Of a stretch of DNA of 64,000 nucleotides, positions 36,638 through 47,790 are shown piece after piece. Location: the NCBI GenBank assembly GCA_024500155.1, contig CM044858.1, positions 32,021,786-32,085,785 of the forward strand, written 5' to 3'. The notes beneath the pieces were generated by a model, which was given only the letters and a program-made list of their open reading frames with translations, was not told the DNA's origin and made no database searches. The first letter of the stretch is position 1. Each line of letters starts with the position of its first letter. The translations under genes and the position numbers were made by a program. The stretch comes from Chenopodium formosanum. Lineage: Eukaryota; Streptophyta; Magnoliopsida; Caryophyllales; Amaranthaceae.

Positions 36638-37899
36638 TCTTTTTGTTTGTTATGGCAATTCTAGTGTAACTTTGCCCAATTTTGAGATGTAAGCTTGTCA
36701 AGCCTGTGCATTGCACAAGCTGTCTACTTTTTTTTTATAATCTAAAAGATGTTTTTCTCTCTCGTGTGCCCTCTGATTTAAACTATACATGCTTTCATGA
36801 TTTATTTGTGTTTGATGGTTTTTTAGGTGGCTAACATGCTAGCTACTTAGTTATAACTCCAATCATTTAGCTGTGAGGTGTAAAATTAGAATGTATCGGG
36901 TATAATTTGGTGGATTAGGAAGGAGAAAATAGGCAAGGGGAGATGAAAAAGGTGAAATCAGGAAAAACTAAAATAAGGAGAACAGAAAGAGATGGGGCTA
37001 CGGTGTGAAGTGCTAACTTGAGTGTTTTTTGTTTTCCTTACTAAAGTGAAACTCATGAAAAGTGTTTGAGGCCTTGAGCTGAGGGGGAGAAGAAGCTGGT
37101 TCCAGACAAGAGAAGATCTCCTTGGATTTGGCGAAGAAGACAAAGAAGGGGGTCTAATTCTACAGCTGTGATAAAGATGAGTTAATGAGCTTTGCCCTGC
37201 TGAAGTTTTTGAGGAGAAGCTCTCTTTGGTTCCGGAGCAGCCCTTAAGGTATAAATCAACAACCTTTCACCATTAGCATCCATGGTTTCAACTTTGCCAA
37301 GTTGGAATTTTTATTATACTCAAGTGTAGCCTAATTGTTATAATGGTGGAGGCAACTTTCTCGAAATTTCTTTTAAAACTGCTCATCTTTTATTTCTTAC
37401 ATAGTTTGGTGATATCCCCACCTGACTTAGAAAGTCTGTCTGGATGATTCATAATGAAGTCAACACATGTAGAAGGTAGCTGTGGTGAATGACAGTTTTT
37501 TTTTAAAAAAAATAGTTTTATACAGAAATCAACTTGTTCCTGATGTCCTCTTAAACCAAGGATATGTTGCTCTTGAGTGTGACACAAGAAGAATTTAATG
37601 AGTAATACTAGGCAGGCACTACTAGGAAGCTGAAGATTCTCTTCAGTCCTCCAATTGTTGTTTGGTTTGTCACTTCTTGTCCCTGCTAGTAACCCAATCA
37701 TAGGTGCAAAGAATCCTGAAGAATTCTACCTTCTAGGCTTTCTATATAATATTGACGATTTTGACATTCTCTGTGAACTTGATTAAAATTTTAACAAAAA
37801 GGTCCAAGCAGATTTCTCTCTTTTTTTTTTTTTACACTGCTTGAGGCAACTGACTGTTGATTCAGTCTTCTCAACTTGCGAATACACTGCTTCCTTAAG
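36638..37899. other. NAF1 3' flank, nothing further recognised
   Basis: Contains the expected 3'UTR of NAF1 (T-rich, to about 36770) and then unique-looking DNA with no coding sequence. The right part may include U3 of the copia LTR that follows. Confidence 0.35.
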
Positions 37900-38535
37900 G
37901 CTCAACGTGCCTTGGTTTTTAGGACATGATTGAAAGATTTGGAAGTGGTGAAGAGTAGTGGCGTTGATATGCAGCAGTGGTGGTGTAAGTGGTGGGTAGT
38001 GTGGCGTTTTCACCAAGCAATGTTTTCCTATAAATATCGAAGTTATTTTCAGGATAACTTAACCTTGCTCATACTTTTATCTTTCTTTCTTGTTTACAAA
38101 AGAGTCAAGAGTCGCATTCCACTTAAGTGTTTTTCTTAATTACTTTCACTAGAGTTTTATAATTGAGTTGTATTTTGGGAATTGGGAGTTTGAGTGAACT
38201 CTAAGAGAATTCAGTAGAGAAAGAGAGAGAAGAGAATAGAGAAGAGAAGAGTGGCAAGTAGTGGGACTTGCTGCTGGGAACTTCAAGTTCATAGAGGAAC
38301 TTGGATTGATTCTTTAGCTTGTAATAGGTTGTTTGCCCTGTTATAGTGAAGAATCTTTCCTAAAATCCCAAGTGGTCGTGGTTTTTCCTCTAGTTAGGGC
38401 CAAGAGGTTTTCCACGAAAAAAATCTCTCTGTGTTTACTTTGAGTTCCTGTAGCTTAGTTTTATCAATTCCGCAAAAAGTTAGCTCAATTTTCACAAACT
38501 ACAATTCACCCCCCCTCTTGTAGTATTCTTCTACA
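37900..38535 (+). mobile_element. Ty1/copia LTR (solo or partial), forward orientation
   Basis: The TATA box tataaata at 38029-38036 is followed by a GA-rich leader and the stretch gtggtttttcctctag...gaggttttccacg (38378-38418), typical of copia (Tork-type) LTRs. The closing block is caattcaccccccctcttg and the end is tctaca at 38535. No PBS follows; the inverted repeat of another element begins ten bases later. The left boundary is unknown. Confidence 0.65.
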
Positions 38536-38545
38536 GTAACAACAT

Positions 38546-38740
38546 GAAATTCTAAGAAGAAACCGATAACATTTTTTTTCGAAATTTGTTTGATCCAAAA
38601 AATACGCTTATGTTAATCTAAATTTTGTTTGTGTATACGTAACTAACACAAATAGATATTGGACATTACCTGTATGAAACATCTCTAAAATAAACGGGTT
38701 ACAAGCTTACAACCATACGTAACATTGGACATTACCAATA
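38546..38740 (+). repeat. left terminal inverted repeat of the 12-kb element
   Basis: Matches the inverted right repeat at 50397-50590 with small gaps, mainly in a poly-A stretch. By eye about five in six positions agree. Confidence 0.8.
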
Positions 38741-39310
38741 AATAGAATTGAATGTCATTTAAATGGTACTTATTTTACGCTAAACCTAGCCAAATTATCT
38801 AAATGAATCTTACATAAATATTCGAATAACTGATTATGATCTCAATATGTTTTAACTAAAGAAATTTTAGTCAAATATTAGGAAATATTTATAATGTGCG
38901 GGGATCTCATCAATATCTTTTCCTAAAATATTATCTTTGGGGTTAAATGACAAAACTACCAACATATCACCTCTTCAGTAATAACCCATGTGTATGATAT
39001 GCTAATGGGGTTAAATGACAAAATTATGCTCATTTTGCCAGCATCATTTCAGGTAATGGCTAAACTTTATGTAGGATATTTCCAGTACATGGTGTTTATT
39101 TTGCATTGTTGATATGATTTCGGTTTATGTATGATGCTTGTAGACTTTAGTACTGAAGTCAGATCCATGATGCGAACATTACATAAATCCATCCATTCTT
39201 AGTTACTGTTCCAAAATTTATGAAGCTTTTTTAAAGCTTGTGGATCTCAACAAGGTTGAACAGGTTGGAGATATTTGAGATATGCAATCTAAGTTTTGTC
39301 CAACCTAAAA
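38741..39310. other. non-coding stretch inside the 12-kb element
   Basis: AT-rich. The words ggggttaaatgacaaaa occur twice (about 38940 and 39007). A weak extension of the Ulp1 frame may start near 39238 but is interrupted by stops. Confidence 0.3.
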
Positions 39311-39312
39311 TT

Positions 39313-39897
39313 TTAATGTCTTTGATGATCTGACTGTTCCAAATGTGTTTGGTCATCAGATATTCATGTCCGTTAGAGAATCTTTTACGAATCATTGGTT
39401 CCTATTGGTATATCATGTCTCTATCAGAAAGGTATACATTGTTGATTCGCTAAAGATGACTGTCGAACGAAACCGTCTTGCTATGAATATGGTAACTACC
39501 ACTGACAGAAGATACCAGATACTTTTTCTGAAATTGAATGTGTTTCTGAATTTGTGATTAGATTAACTTTGCTGCCATTATAATGCGGAGAAATCCCGTG
39601 GGTCGATTTTTCAAAAACTCCAAAAGTATTGTATTTGAAGTTTTAGATAATCAGAAACAACCAAATGGGTATATCTTACGTCTTTCCATTTACCTAAATG
39701 TTTTCATTATTCTAATATTTAGCTAATTTAACTACTTTATGTTATTCAGTCATGATTGTGGAATGTATGTCTTGAAATATATCGAATGTGGTGATATCAG
39801 GGCCATGAAGGAAATTACCTACACGGTATGGATGAAATTTTACTACTTGTTAAACATAACATTTACTATTATCGCAAATTTTATAACTCTCTTTCTA

Positions 39898-39929
<32 letters not shown>

Positions 39930-40043
39930 ACTACTTGACCAGACATGCGTGTTGAACGATTAAAGTACTTGGCAAAGCTTCTTCTTAGCGAACACAATAT
40001 TGAAAGTAACATCGAGAGGTTGGTTGGTCATACTTCCGTCTGA
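39313..40043 (+). pseudogene. Ulp1-like (C48) cysteine protease, catalytic-domain remnant
   Basis: C48 proteases remove SUMO from proteins; in plants many copies are carried by transposons. Three coding pieces can be seen. About 39319-39460 has NHWFLLV (catalytic His near 39393) and VYIVDSL (catalytic Asp near 39444). About 39600-39667 ends DNQKQPNG at a GT donor. 39750-39823 has HDCGMYVLKYIE with the catalytic Cys at 39757-39759. A C-terminal exon, about 39943-40043, reads MRVERLKYLAKLL to a TGA. The His-Asp-Cys triad is therefore present, with GT/AG sites around the Cys exon (AG before 39750). The N-terminal part is missing and the frame after the Asp block is disturbed, so I call it a remnant. 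Confidence 0.65.
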
Positions 40044-42290
40044 ATATGAAAGCTATAGCTGACACTGTTTAGTCTTAGATTAATTTTTGCAAGTCTGTAC
40101 TCATATTCCTATTGTAACTTCTACTTTCACAAGTTATTCAATAATGATTCAAGTCTTAAACACTATTTATGGGTAAAGCACTGATAATCTAATAAAATTA
40201 TAGTTTATGCATGTAACAGGTAATGTCCTGTTAAAATGTTTGACAATACATTTTTATTTTATATAATGAATAATGACTTTTTTTAACTGTTCTTGAATTG
40301 GAAATTTCATTCTTTAATTTTAGGCATTACATTAAATAAAATATACGATTAAAATATTAATTAAAAAAATTGTTAATAGGTTATTTCCTGTTGTAGTGAC
40401 AGGCAATACATAAGATAATTTCTATTACAAACCTTGACTTTATAATTTAAAAACAATTTTAGATTCAATAGAATATCAATATAGTATTAAAGGTAGAGGA
40501 AAAAAAATTCAATGTTCGCTTATTGCTTGTCCTACTTTAGATTTAAGAATTACAATATAGAAAATATAAGATTGTATATCCTTTCTAATAAAAAAAAAAA
40601 TGCAAGTTCACAACAGAAGGTATAAATTGTAATTAGGTAATATCTTGTTGCCATTATGTGCAATTCATAATATAATTACTTCTTCTAAATTATAGTGTTA
40701 AATATAAAATTCAATGTTAGTTTGTTGGAATTGACCTACTTTTTATTTTAGGCATTGCATTGTCGAAAATATACAATAAAATTCGAACTTTACTGAATAA
40801 AATATTATGTCACAAATTTACATAACAATATCTTTTATTTAGTAACTTATTTAATAATAATGGAAAAAAAAACCAATAATACTGAAATTAACTAAAACAT
40901 ACAATTTCTTGAGCGTCCTCCATGATGTCTTGATTAAACTCTTTACACTCAATTTTCCAAATATGATAAATTGTACTAGAATTATGTGAAAATAAAATTA
41001 AGAAGGTTGCTGCACAGTTTAATCTCTTTATATATAAGTTTATTGTAATCGTTTTAATTTTTAAAATTAATTTTTTTTAATATTTTCTGAAGTGGTGGTA
41101 TCGTAGTGTAACCGTTTACAGTTTTTTTTTTTTTTTTTTTTTTTTTGGATGAGGGAAGTTTTAGTTAATTTTTTTTTCGAAAATAGAAAAAACAAAAACC
41201 TTCACTAAAAAAAATATAAAATAAAATGAAGTAAAAAACTTTAAACTTTTTTTTGAATAAACTGTAAACTTTTTAACTATTTTATTTATAATTATTAAGG
41301 TTTTATAATTATTTATTTTATTAATTATTAATAAACAGCAATTCATGTTTGTTATTTTATATATAAAATAAAAAAATAAAACCGTGTTTTATAGCAACTA
41401 TTCAACATTGAAATTATAGTGAATAATGGCTAGTATTCTATATATATTAAATACAAATTAAGTAGTTCATTAACGAAAATGGTAATTTTATATATTAGAG
41501 TTATTGACAGTGTTTTTTTGCTATATTAAACATTGAAGGTGTAGAATAATTGTGTCATATATTCTGTATAAGATGTTGCCTCAAGTCGTTAAATCTGGTG
41601 ATTGATTACTTATAGTAAAAAAGATCCCATTACAAATTATAACAACTTTTTTAGTTTGATCACAGATTTTTATAATTGATTGCATTAATTTAGACCGGGA
41701 AAAAAGATATATGACAATTGCAATACGTGACATGATTACAAGTAACAAAAAACAATGACATGACCACTTATATGCGTACATATGTCTCCTCAACTAATTA
41801 TTGAATGCTTTGTAGTCCATGTAACCCATACTTTGTATATACTATGAGTATTAAGATTACTGTTGTAGTCAAGTATTTGCATATTAAAAAAAATTAATTA
41901 AAAAAAAAGGTAAGACCTAATTTAAATTTTCAAATTTATTATTGTATGATCTTTATGTATTTACCAATATTATTATTAACAATTCCCCAAATCAGTGTGG
42001 GTTTATTTAGTAAATAGGTACTAGCATATTATATATGGAACAATTATGAACAGTTATACAAGACATAAAAAAGTAGAATTGGAATCGGATTGCAGTGTAA
42101 AGGTTTTTGACACAAATTGTAGTATGATATTACTAGTTAACAATGCAAAGTATAGGAAATACAATTTAGCATTGTTACATTATTTTTTTTAGAAAGCATT
42201 GTCACATTATTACAACCTCAATTAGATTTTTGTTACATCTTCCAAAAATATAATTATATGTTAATATTTGTAAAAATATAAATTTAAAGT
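40044..42290. other. AT-rich non-coding DNA inside the 12-kb element
   Basis: No gene, RNA or defined repeat was recognised apart from homopolymer runs (for example poly-T at about 41123-41146). Poly-A/T-rich and low in complexity throughout. Confidence 0.4.
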
Positions 42291-42971
42291 CATCAATATC
42301 ACATCCACCTAAACACTCCATCTTACCTCAACCACATAAACACACCTCGGTTTGAGGGAAAAAAAAGAAAAAAAAATCAAAAGAAAACCGTCAAAAATTT
42401 AAAACAAAAGGTAAAAAAGTATTCCTCCCATAAACCGCCATTCACAATCCCCAATTTTCCAAAACCACTCTTCTCAACTAAAACCTCTCCATCTTCACCA
42501 TTCACATCATCACATTCAACCTTCTTCAAACTCTATCACAAGGTATGTAAATTCTTTTTTAGTGTTATTTATGTTTTTAATTTTGTAAATTATTGCATTG
42601 ACAAAATTTACGGCATGATTATACCTAAATACCAAAATTATTAACAAAATTTTGTCAAAAAATGCGTATTACCACATTTTGTGAAATTTAGTATAGGTTT
42701 ATAAAAATTGCCACCATCAATTTGCTGTAGAAATTATGCATAAATTGTGCATTTATATTTCATTTCAGTTTAGAATTCGATTCCGTAGTTTTACAGTGCA
42801 TGAATTTACTCTGTTTTTTTTTTGTTATTTGTTTTTTTTCTTTAAATTTCCTTTTTTTTTTTTTGGTTCCGATTATAGATTACTTTTATAGTTCATATGT
42901 TTAATTGCGTTAGTATAATTTGTCATGTCGATTGAAAAAGTTTAATGCCCAAATTTACTTCTTTTAAAATA

Positions 42972-43061
42972 CTACCTCCGTTACAAGTTATGTGCAACGA
43001 TTTGACATAAAGCAGAGAGGAAAAATGTCTAATCGTTGCACATAACCTGTAACGGAGGTAG
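42972..43061. mobile_element. 90-bp Stowaway-like MITE inside an intron
   Basis: The ends CTACCTCCGTTACAAGTTAT and their mirror (ataacctgtaacggaggtag) form arms of about 34 bp. TA dinucleotides flank the element on both sides (42970-42971 and 43062-43063). The whole insert folds as a near-perfect hairpin. Confidence 0.85.
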
Positions 43062-43449
43062 TAAATAAACTGATTAGTCATGTCCAAATGTGCATTTTTT
43101 TTAAAAATTTTGTTATGGTAAATGTTTTTCAATTTAGAAAAAAAAGGGTTAATATGTTGTTGTTTTTGCTATGTTTCCAACAAAAAGTATATTCTATTGT
43201 CTTGCACATGACATTAGTTTTACTCTACCTGTTTGAAAAATAAAAAATGTAGTTTGTTGACTTGAAACTTTGTATTTTTGGGTATATTCATCTTATGTTT
43301 ATGTTGGAGATGACCTTTTGGTATTCTGGTGATTACTAGTCGGTTGACCTCTTAATTTTTGCATCTTTGTGTATATTGACTACCTTTGACAGTCACACTG
43401 TGTTTTTTTTTTGCTTGGCAATGACTTAAAATTTTTTGTATATATCTTT

Positions 43450-43800
43450 GGGTATATACATCTTATGTTTGTGTTGGCAATGAACTTTATGTATGTTGGT
43501 GCATACCTGTTATTCTTTAGAAGTAATGTCAGGGTATATACATCTTATGTTTGTGTTGGCAATGACCTTTATGTATGTTGGTGAATACCTATCATTATAT
43601 AAAAAAAATTCAGGATATATACATCTTATGTTTTTGTTGGCAATGACCTTTATGTATGTTGGTGCATACCTGTTATTCTTTAGAAGTAATGTCAGGGTAT
43701 ATACATCTTCTATTTGTGTTGGCAATGACCTTTATGCATGTTGGTGAATACCAGTCATTATATAAAAAAATTTCAGGATATATACATCTTATGTTTATGC
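43450..43800. repeat. 81/82-bp tandem repeat in A-B-A-B order within an intron
   Basis: Units starting gg(g/a)tatatacatctt begin at 43450, 43532, 43613, 43695 and 43776. Units 1 and 3 end in tgttattctttagaagtaatgtca, units 2 and 4 in cattatataaaaaaa-type sequence. The array is therefore a dimer of about 163 bp repeated twice, with more decayed units upstream to about 43265. Confidence 0.9.
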
Positions 43801-46063
43801 TTGGTATGGTCATTTAATTATCTTTGGCCCTTTTTGTTTTTCCTTTATGTGTTTTGTTTCTCACTATGCTACATGTATTTATTTTTTTATTTTTTTTTCA
43901 GTAAAATGGCTAGAGTGAAGCAAGCAGCAAGGCGACAGACCCCTCGGAGAACAGGGCCACATATAATCATAGGCATTCAACCAACTGTTTCTCCAAGCAC
44001 AAGGTCAAGAAGGCAAGCTTCGGCCGCTACTACCCACCCTCTCCTGCTGCAGAGGGTAGTAGCAGAGGTCAAACATCAACTGATGATGAAAGGTTCAAGT
44101 CCTCCCTGTACCGTGAATTGTACTTTAAGACATACGCGAAACGAAAAATTTGTGAAGGGAAACATGTAGACTTTGACTCCCTTGACTTAACCCATGCTAC
44201 TTTTTTAAGAAAGTGGTTTAAACACCAAGGATAGGACAAGTTGCTTTCAGCAAATTACCCCACATACCCCGACCTTGTTCGACAGTTCTACACCCACTTC
44301 GATCATGTAAACAAAGAAGATGGAGCAATATACACTTGGGTGAAGGGGAAGGAGATCAAGTTGGATGAAGCTACCTTGAACAGTATCTTGAAGATTCCCA
44401 AACAAGGGGTGCAAGCTAAGCTCCCCGGGAAAAAATGGAGCACACAACCGGAATTTGATGTTGAGAGATGCCTCAATCTTTTGCTTATGGAAGATGATTC
44501 TGGCAGAGATAAAAAGCCAGAAGTGTATGGACTACCGCTACAAGATCGTCTATTGCACTTGATTCTCTTCAAGTCCTTTCTTATGCGAAAGGGGAGACTA
44601 TCCTCCTTAACATACTTAGACATGTTGGTCATATACTTTGTCCTCGACTCTGTGAAAATGAATATGCCGAGGATGATGATTGATTACATGATTGCTGTTC
44701 AAAAGGGAACAAAGGAAGGGTTGTTCCTTCCTTATGGTATGTGGTTGACCAAGGTGTTTGAGAGATTTGAGGTAGATTTATCAGATGAAGTGATGAATGT
44801 ATCAAAACAACCATTCAGCTCAAGTACAATTCATAATGCGTTCGGTTATGTATATGATGTCGACATTGAAAGGTGGGTAAATAAAGAGGTAATGTGTGCT
44901 CCTGTTCGAAAGCGACAGCGTGTAGAAGAAGAAGTAAAAGATGATTTTGATGAAGATGGTAAGGGAAATCGTTACGCGGCATCCTTTGAAGCTGTCATGC
45001 GTGAGAGCATGACTGTGCAAGAAATGCTTAAGCGCATGAGGCCGGAAATCTTCACTGATGCTGTTATGCTTGAGGTCCAAGAGACTGTACAGTCTCGAAT
45101 AGATGCCCTTAATGACGACTCAGGTATTTATTCTGTCTTTATGCTTCATATTCTGTTGAATTCATGGCATTGTTAACCTTAATTTCATGTCTAATTCCAT
45201 ATGTAATTACATTATATGCTATTGTACGTTGCCAATTATGTATTATGATGTTAAGGTTTTCTCTCTTTTGTCATTGGTAATATACTTTATCATTTTGGGT
45301 TATAACCTATAATGATGAATGCATGTCACAATAAAATATTGTTAAATCATGGGTAATGACTAACTATACGTCAAGTTATTGTCTTTTTATATTCCCCTTA
45401 TGCTTCATTTTCTATGGACACTTCAAAAATTGATGACTTTAAATTCATCTATAATCCTATATGTAACGACATTATATGTTTTATTACAATGTCTATTATG
45501 TTTGTGATTAGGCTGTTCTCTGTTTTTTCATTGGTGATTACTTGTTTTTGGAAATTAATTATATTGATGAGAGCATGATATGAATTCTCAGTTTTAATTT
45601 AAACGGGTAATGAACAAATAATATTCTGGTAATTACCTGTTATATTTTGATGTGAATTTCTCCAGTGTTATTGTGGTATTTTTTTTTTTTACCTTAATTG
45701 ACTTTATCCTACATGACCTTATACATAGTGTCCTCTGTAGATTATGTTTTGACACACCTATTTTGTCATTTATATAATTAAACAAGTGCATCTAGAAGTG
45801 TACTTATATTAGTGAATTCTACATAACAAATTTCTTTTCTATAATCATAGGTAATAACCTTTTGAGTTTAGTGTTAATACATAATACAGTTTACAGTATC
45901 AATTACAGACAATTAACCGAATGAAATTTGTTTTTGGTTGGGAAGAAGAAGATGATGGTGATGAAGATGAAGGTGAAGGTGTGGGAGGCAAATCTAAGAC
46001 AGTACAGGAGCCTTCTAATGAACCAGGTTATGATTTGAGAATGGAGACCTTCTATGATACTTA

Positions 46064-46870
46064 GGCTTCGTTTATGTATCTATGTATGCCATGCAGTTAT
46101 ATATTCTAATCCTTATGTTTATGTTTTATCAACTGTGATATTAAGACTTTTTTAGTAGATAATTATTTTGTGAGTACTATAATGTTTTTTGGCCCAATGT
46201 GGCGAAACTGTAATGGTAGCATGTCACATATTTAGTATTTGTAATGTGTGGTTTGTTTGAACTTTGACTTTCTACGTAACTTATTTCTAAATTACTTTAT
46301 GTTCTTACCTTCAATTTTGAATTAGAAAGGACTCTATTTTCACAATCTTTACAATATTAAAGAGTCTATATTTGTTAAGGGGATTATTCTAAGTATTAAA
46401 GGGGTCTCTATCTGTACATGAATTTAGTATTAAATTTTATTCAAAAGTTAAATTTGCAAGGTTAGTTACCAATTAAAGTTAATTAACATGTGTTACAATT
46501 GGAAACATATCAATTGATTTCCCCATTTTAAATTAACTTAGTTAGGATATGTAAATATTCCATTATATCTAAAACTATGTTAGGCTGGTAATAATACAAG
46601 TACTGATAAAACTATGTTAGGCATATTTTTTTAAAAAATTATCATGAATTGACAAAGCAAATGAATTTTTTAAAATTCCTATTAAATGATAAAACATTCT
46701 TTTGAATTCAAAAAAGTTTGTAATTATCAAAATTGAATTTGAATTGATGTATGTAATGATATTTTTTTTTTAAATTATAACATAAATAGAAGAAAAAAAA
46801 CCAAAACATATAATATTTTTAATTAACCAAATCCTAAACAAGTGATTCTGCAATGCATTTTATTCAATTA
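46064..46870. other. AT-rich non-coding spacer
   Basis: Lies between two convergent reading units of the 12-kb element and should hold both 3' ends. No repeat or RNA gene was recognised. Confidence 0.4.
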
Positions 46871-46874
46871 TATT

Positions 46875-47387
46875 CTAATAATTAACCACAATCATTGCCC
46901 ATGAAATAACCAGTGCAAACAAAGTCATAGATGTGTATGCAATATATCTGTTCTTCTCCATGTTTGATTGACATATTTGGCTTTTCAAGTCAGATACTTG
47001 TTCCTGAAACTGTGACTTTTTAAGCTTCACTTTGTTGAGCTTCATAGTTAGAGATTCAACTTCTTTCTCGGTTGCATCCAATCTCTTTGACATCATCTCA
47101 CACTCGACGCATCCACCGACACCATCATACAACCATTTGAAAAATCCACAATCAGCCTCCTGCAATTTATAAAAATTAAATAAACCCTAAATGTTACTTG
47201 GAACCCCAATGAAAGATTATTATATTTACTAATATGTCATATCCATTAAAATTGTAATGAAATTACAAATGGGCTTAGAAAAAAGTACCGGATATTTTCC
47301 ACAACTTTGAAATTTCCTTCCCTTATTATGGTTAGGCTTGTTCACAGTTCGAATCTTAGAGGGAACACCACATCCACATTTCACCAT
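46875..47387 (-). CDS. GRF-type zinc-finger protein with coiled coil and C-terminal membrane segment
   Basis: Two exons on the minus strand, 47387-47289 and 47159-46875, join in phase 0 with GT and AG at the borders (intron 129 nt) and give 127 aa. Exon 1 holds the first half of a GRF zinc finger: KCGCG, then RTVNKPNHNKGRKFQSC. Exon 2 completes it with EADCGFFKWL. The spacing of the Cys and His residues and the CGFFKW signature fit the GRF family. Residues about 53-100 form a charged coiled coil, and the last 20 (AYTSMTLFALVISWAMIVV) are a likely membrane anchor. The ATG at 47387 is the only one available; upstream the frame stays open through a Ser-rich stretch until poly-A. Similar small GRF proteins are frequent in plant genomes near transposons and their role is unknown. 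No damage is seen. Confidence 0.75.
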
Positions 47388-47439
47388 GACCCCTCCAAAA
47401 CTAGAAGATGAACCTCGAGAAATGGACTTTTGTGAATCC

Positions 47440-47441
47440 CT

Positions 47442-47481
<40 letters not shown>

Positions 47482-47510
47482 TGAGTGTGTGTGTGTGTGT
47501 GTGTGTGTTT
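47440..47510. repeat. poly-T plus (GT)n microsatellite
   Basis: A poly-T run of about 35 nt (about 47446-47480) followed by (GT)n to about 47508. It lies directly upstream of the GRF gene on its 5' side. Confidence 0.95.
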
Positions 47511-47790
47511 TTTTGTATAAAGTACAAGGTTGAGAGTTGGTCAAGGATATAATTGAGCTTTTAAAAACTAACCTCCGAAAATAAAGGGCGGTCCATTGAA
47601 AATTTTGAATTTAATTTGAAATTTTCAACGCATAAATTAATTGAAAAGGATACCGCGTCACTTATTGTCAATTGATGTACATGTAATATGCTTTATCCTA
47701 AATCAATTTGAGTCATTACCCGTGTGTATAAAAACTATTTTTCTACAGCTAAGGTCTATGTTTATAACAATTTAGTACTTAGGCTTTGGG

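Larger units (their letters stand above)
42300..46063 (+). pseudogene. Putative plant transposon protein-domain gene, broken
   Basis: A probable 5'UTR exon (CT-rich, about 42300-42542) ends at caag|gtatgt. An intron with a pyrimidine tract ends at 43900, and the ATG at 43906 (MARVKQAARRQ) follows. The frame shifts by one near 44045 and meets a TAG at 44232-44234 (probably from a Trp codon). It then stays open from 44241 to a donor at about 45124. That part includes YPDLVRQFYTHFD, EIKLDEATLNSILKIP and SLTYLDMLVIYFV, which I recognise as the plant transposon-protein family often found with PMD or Ulp1 proteins in DNA elements. A last piece (about 45909-46063) is acidic and ends YDT-stop, but its phase does not fit the donor cleanly. 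Function unknown; the copy is not expected to be full length. Confidence 0.6.

Noticed and set aside
43738..44169. Single 143-residue ORF
   Set aside because: Its first part is intron sequence and its last part is out of frame after the indel near 44045; only the piece from 43906 belongs to the broken gene.
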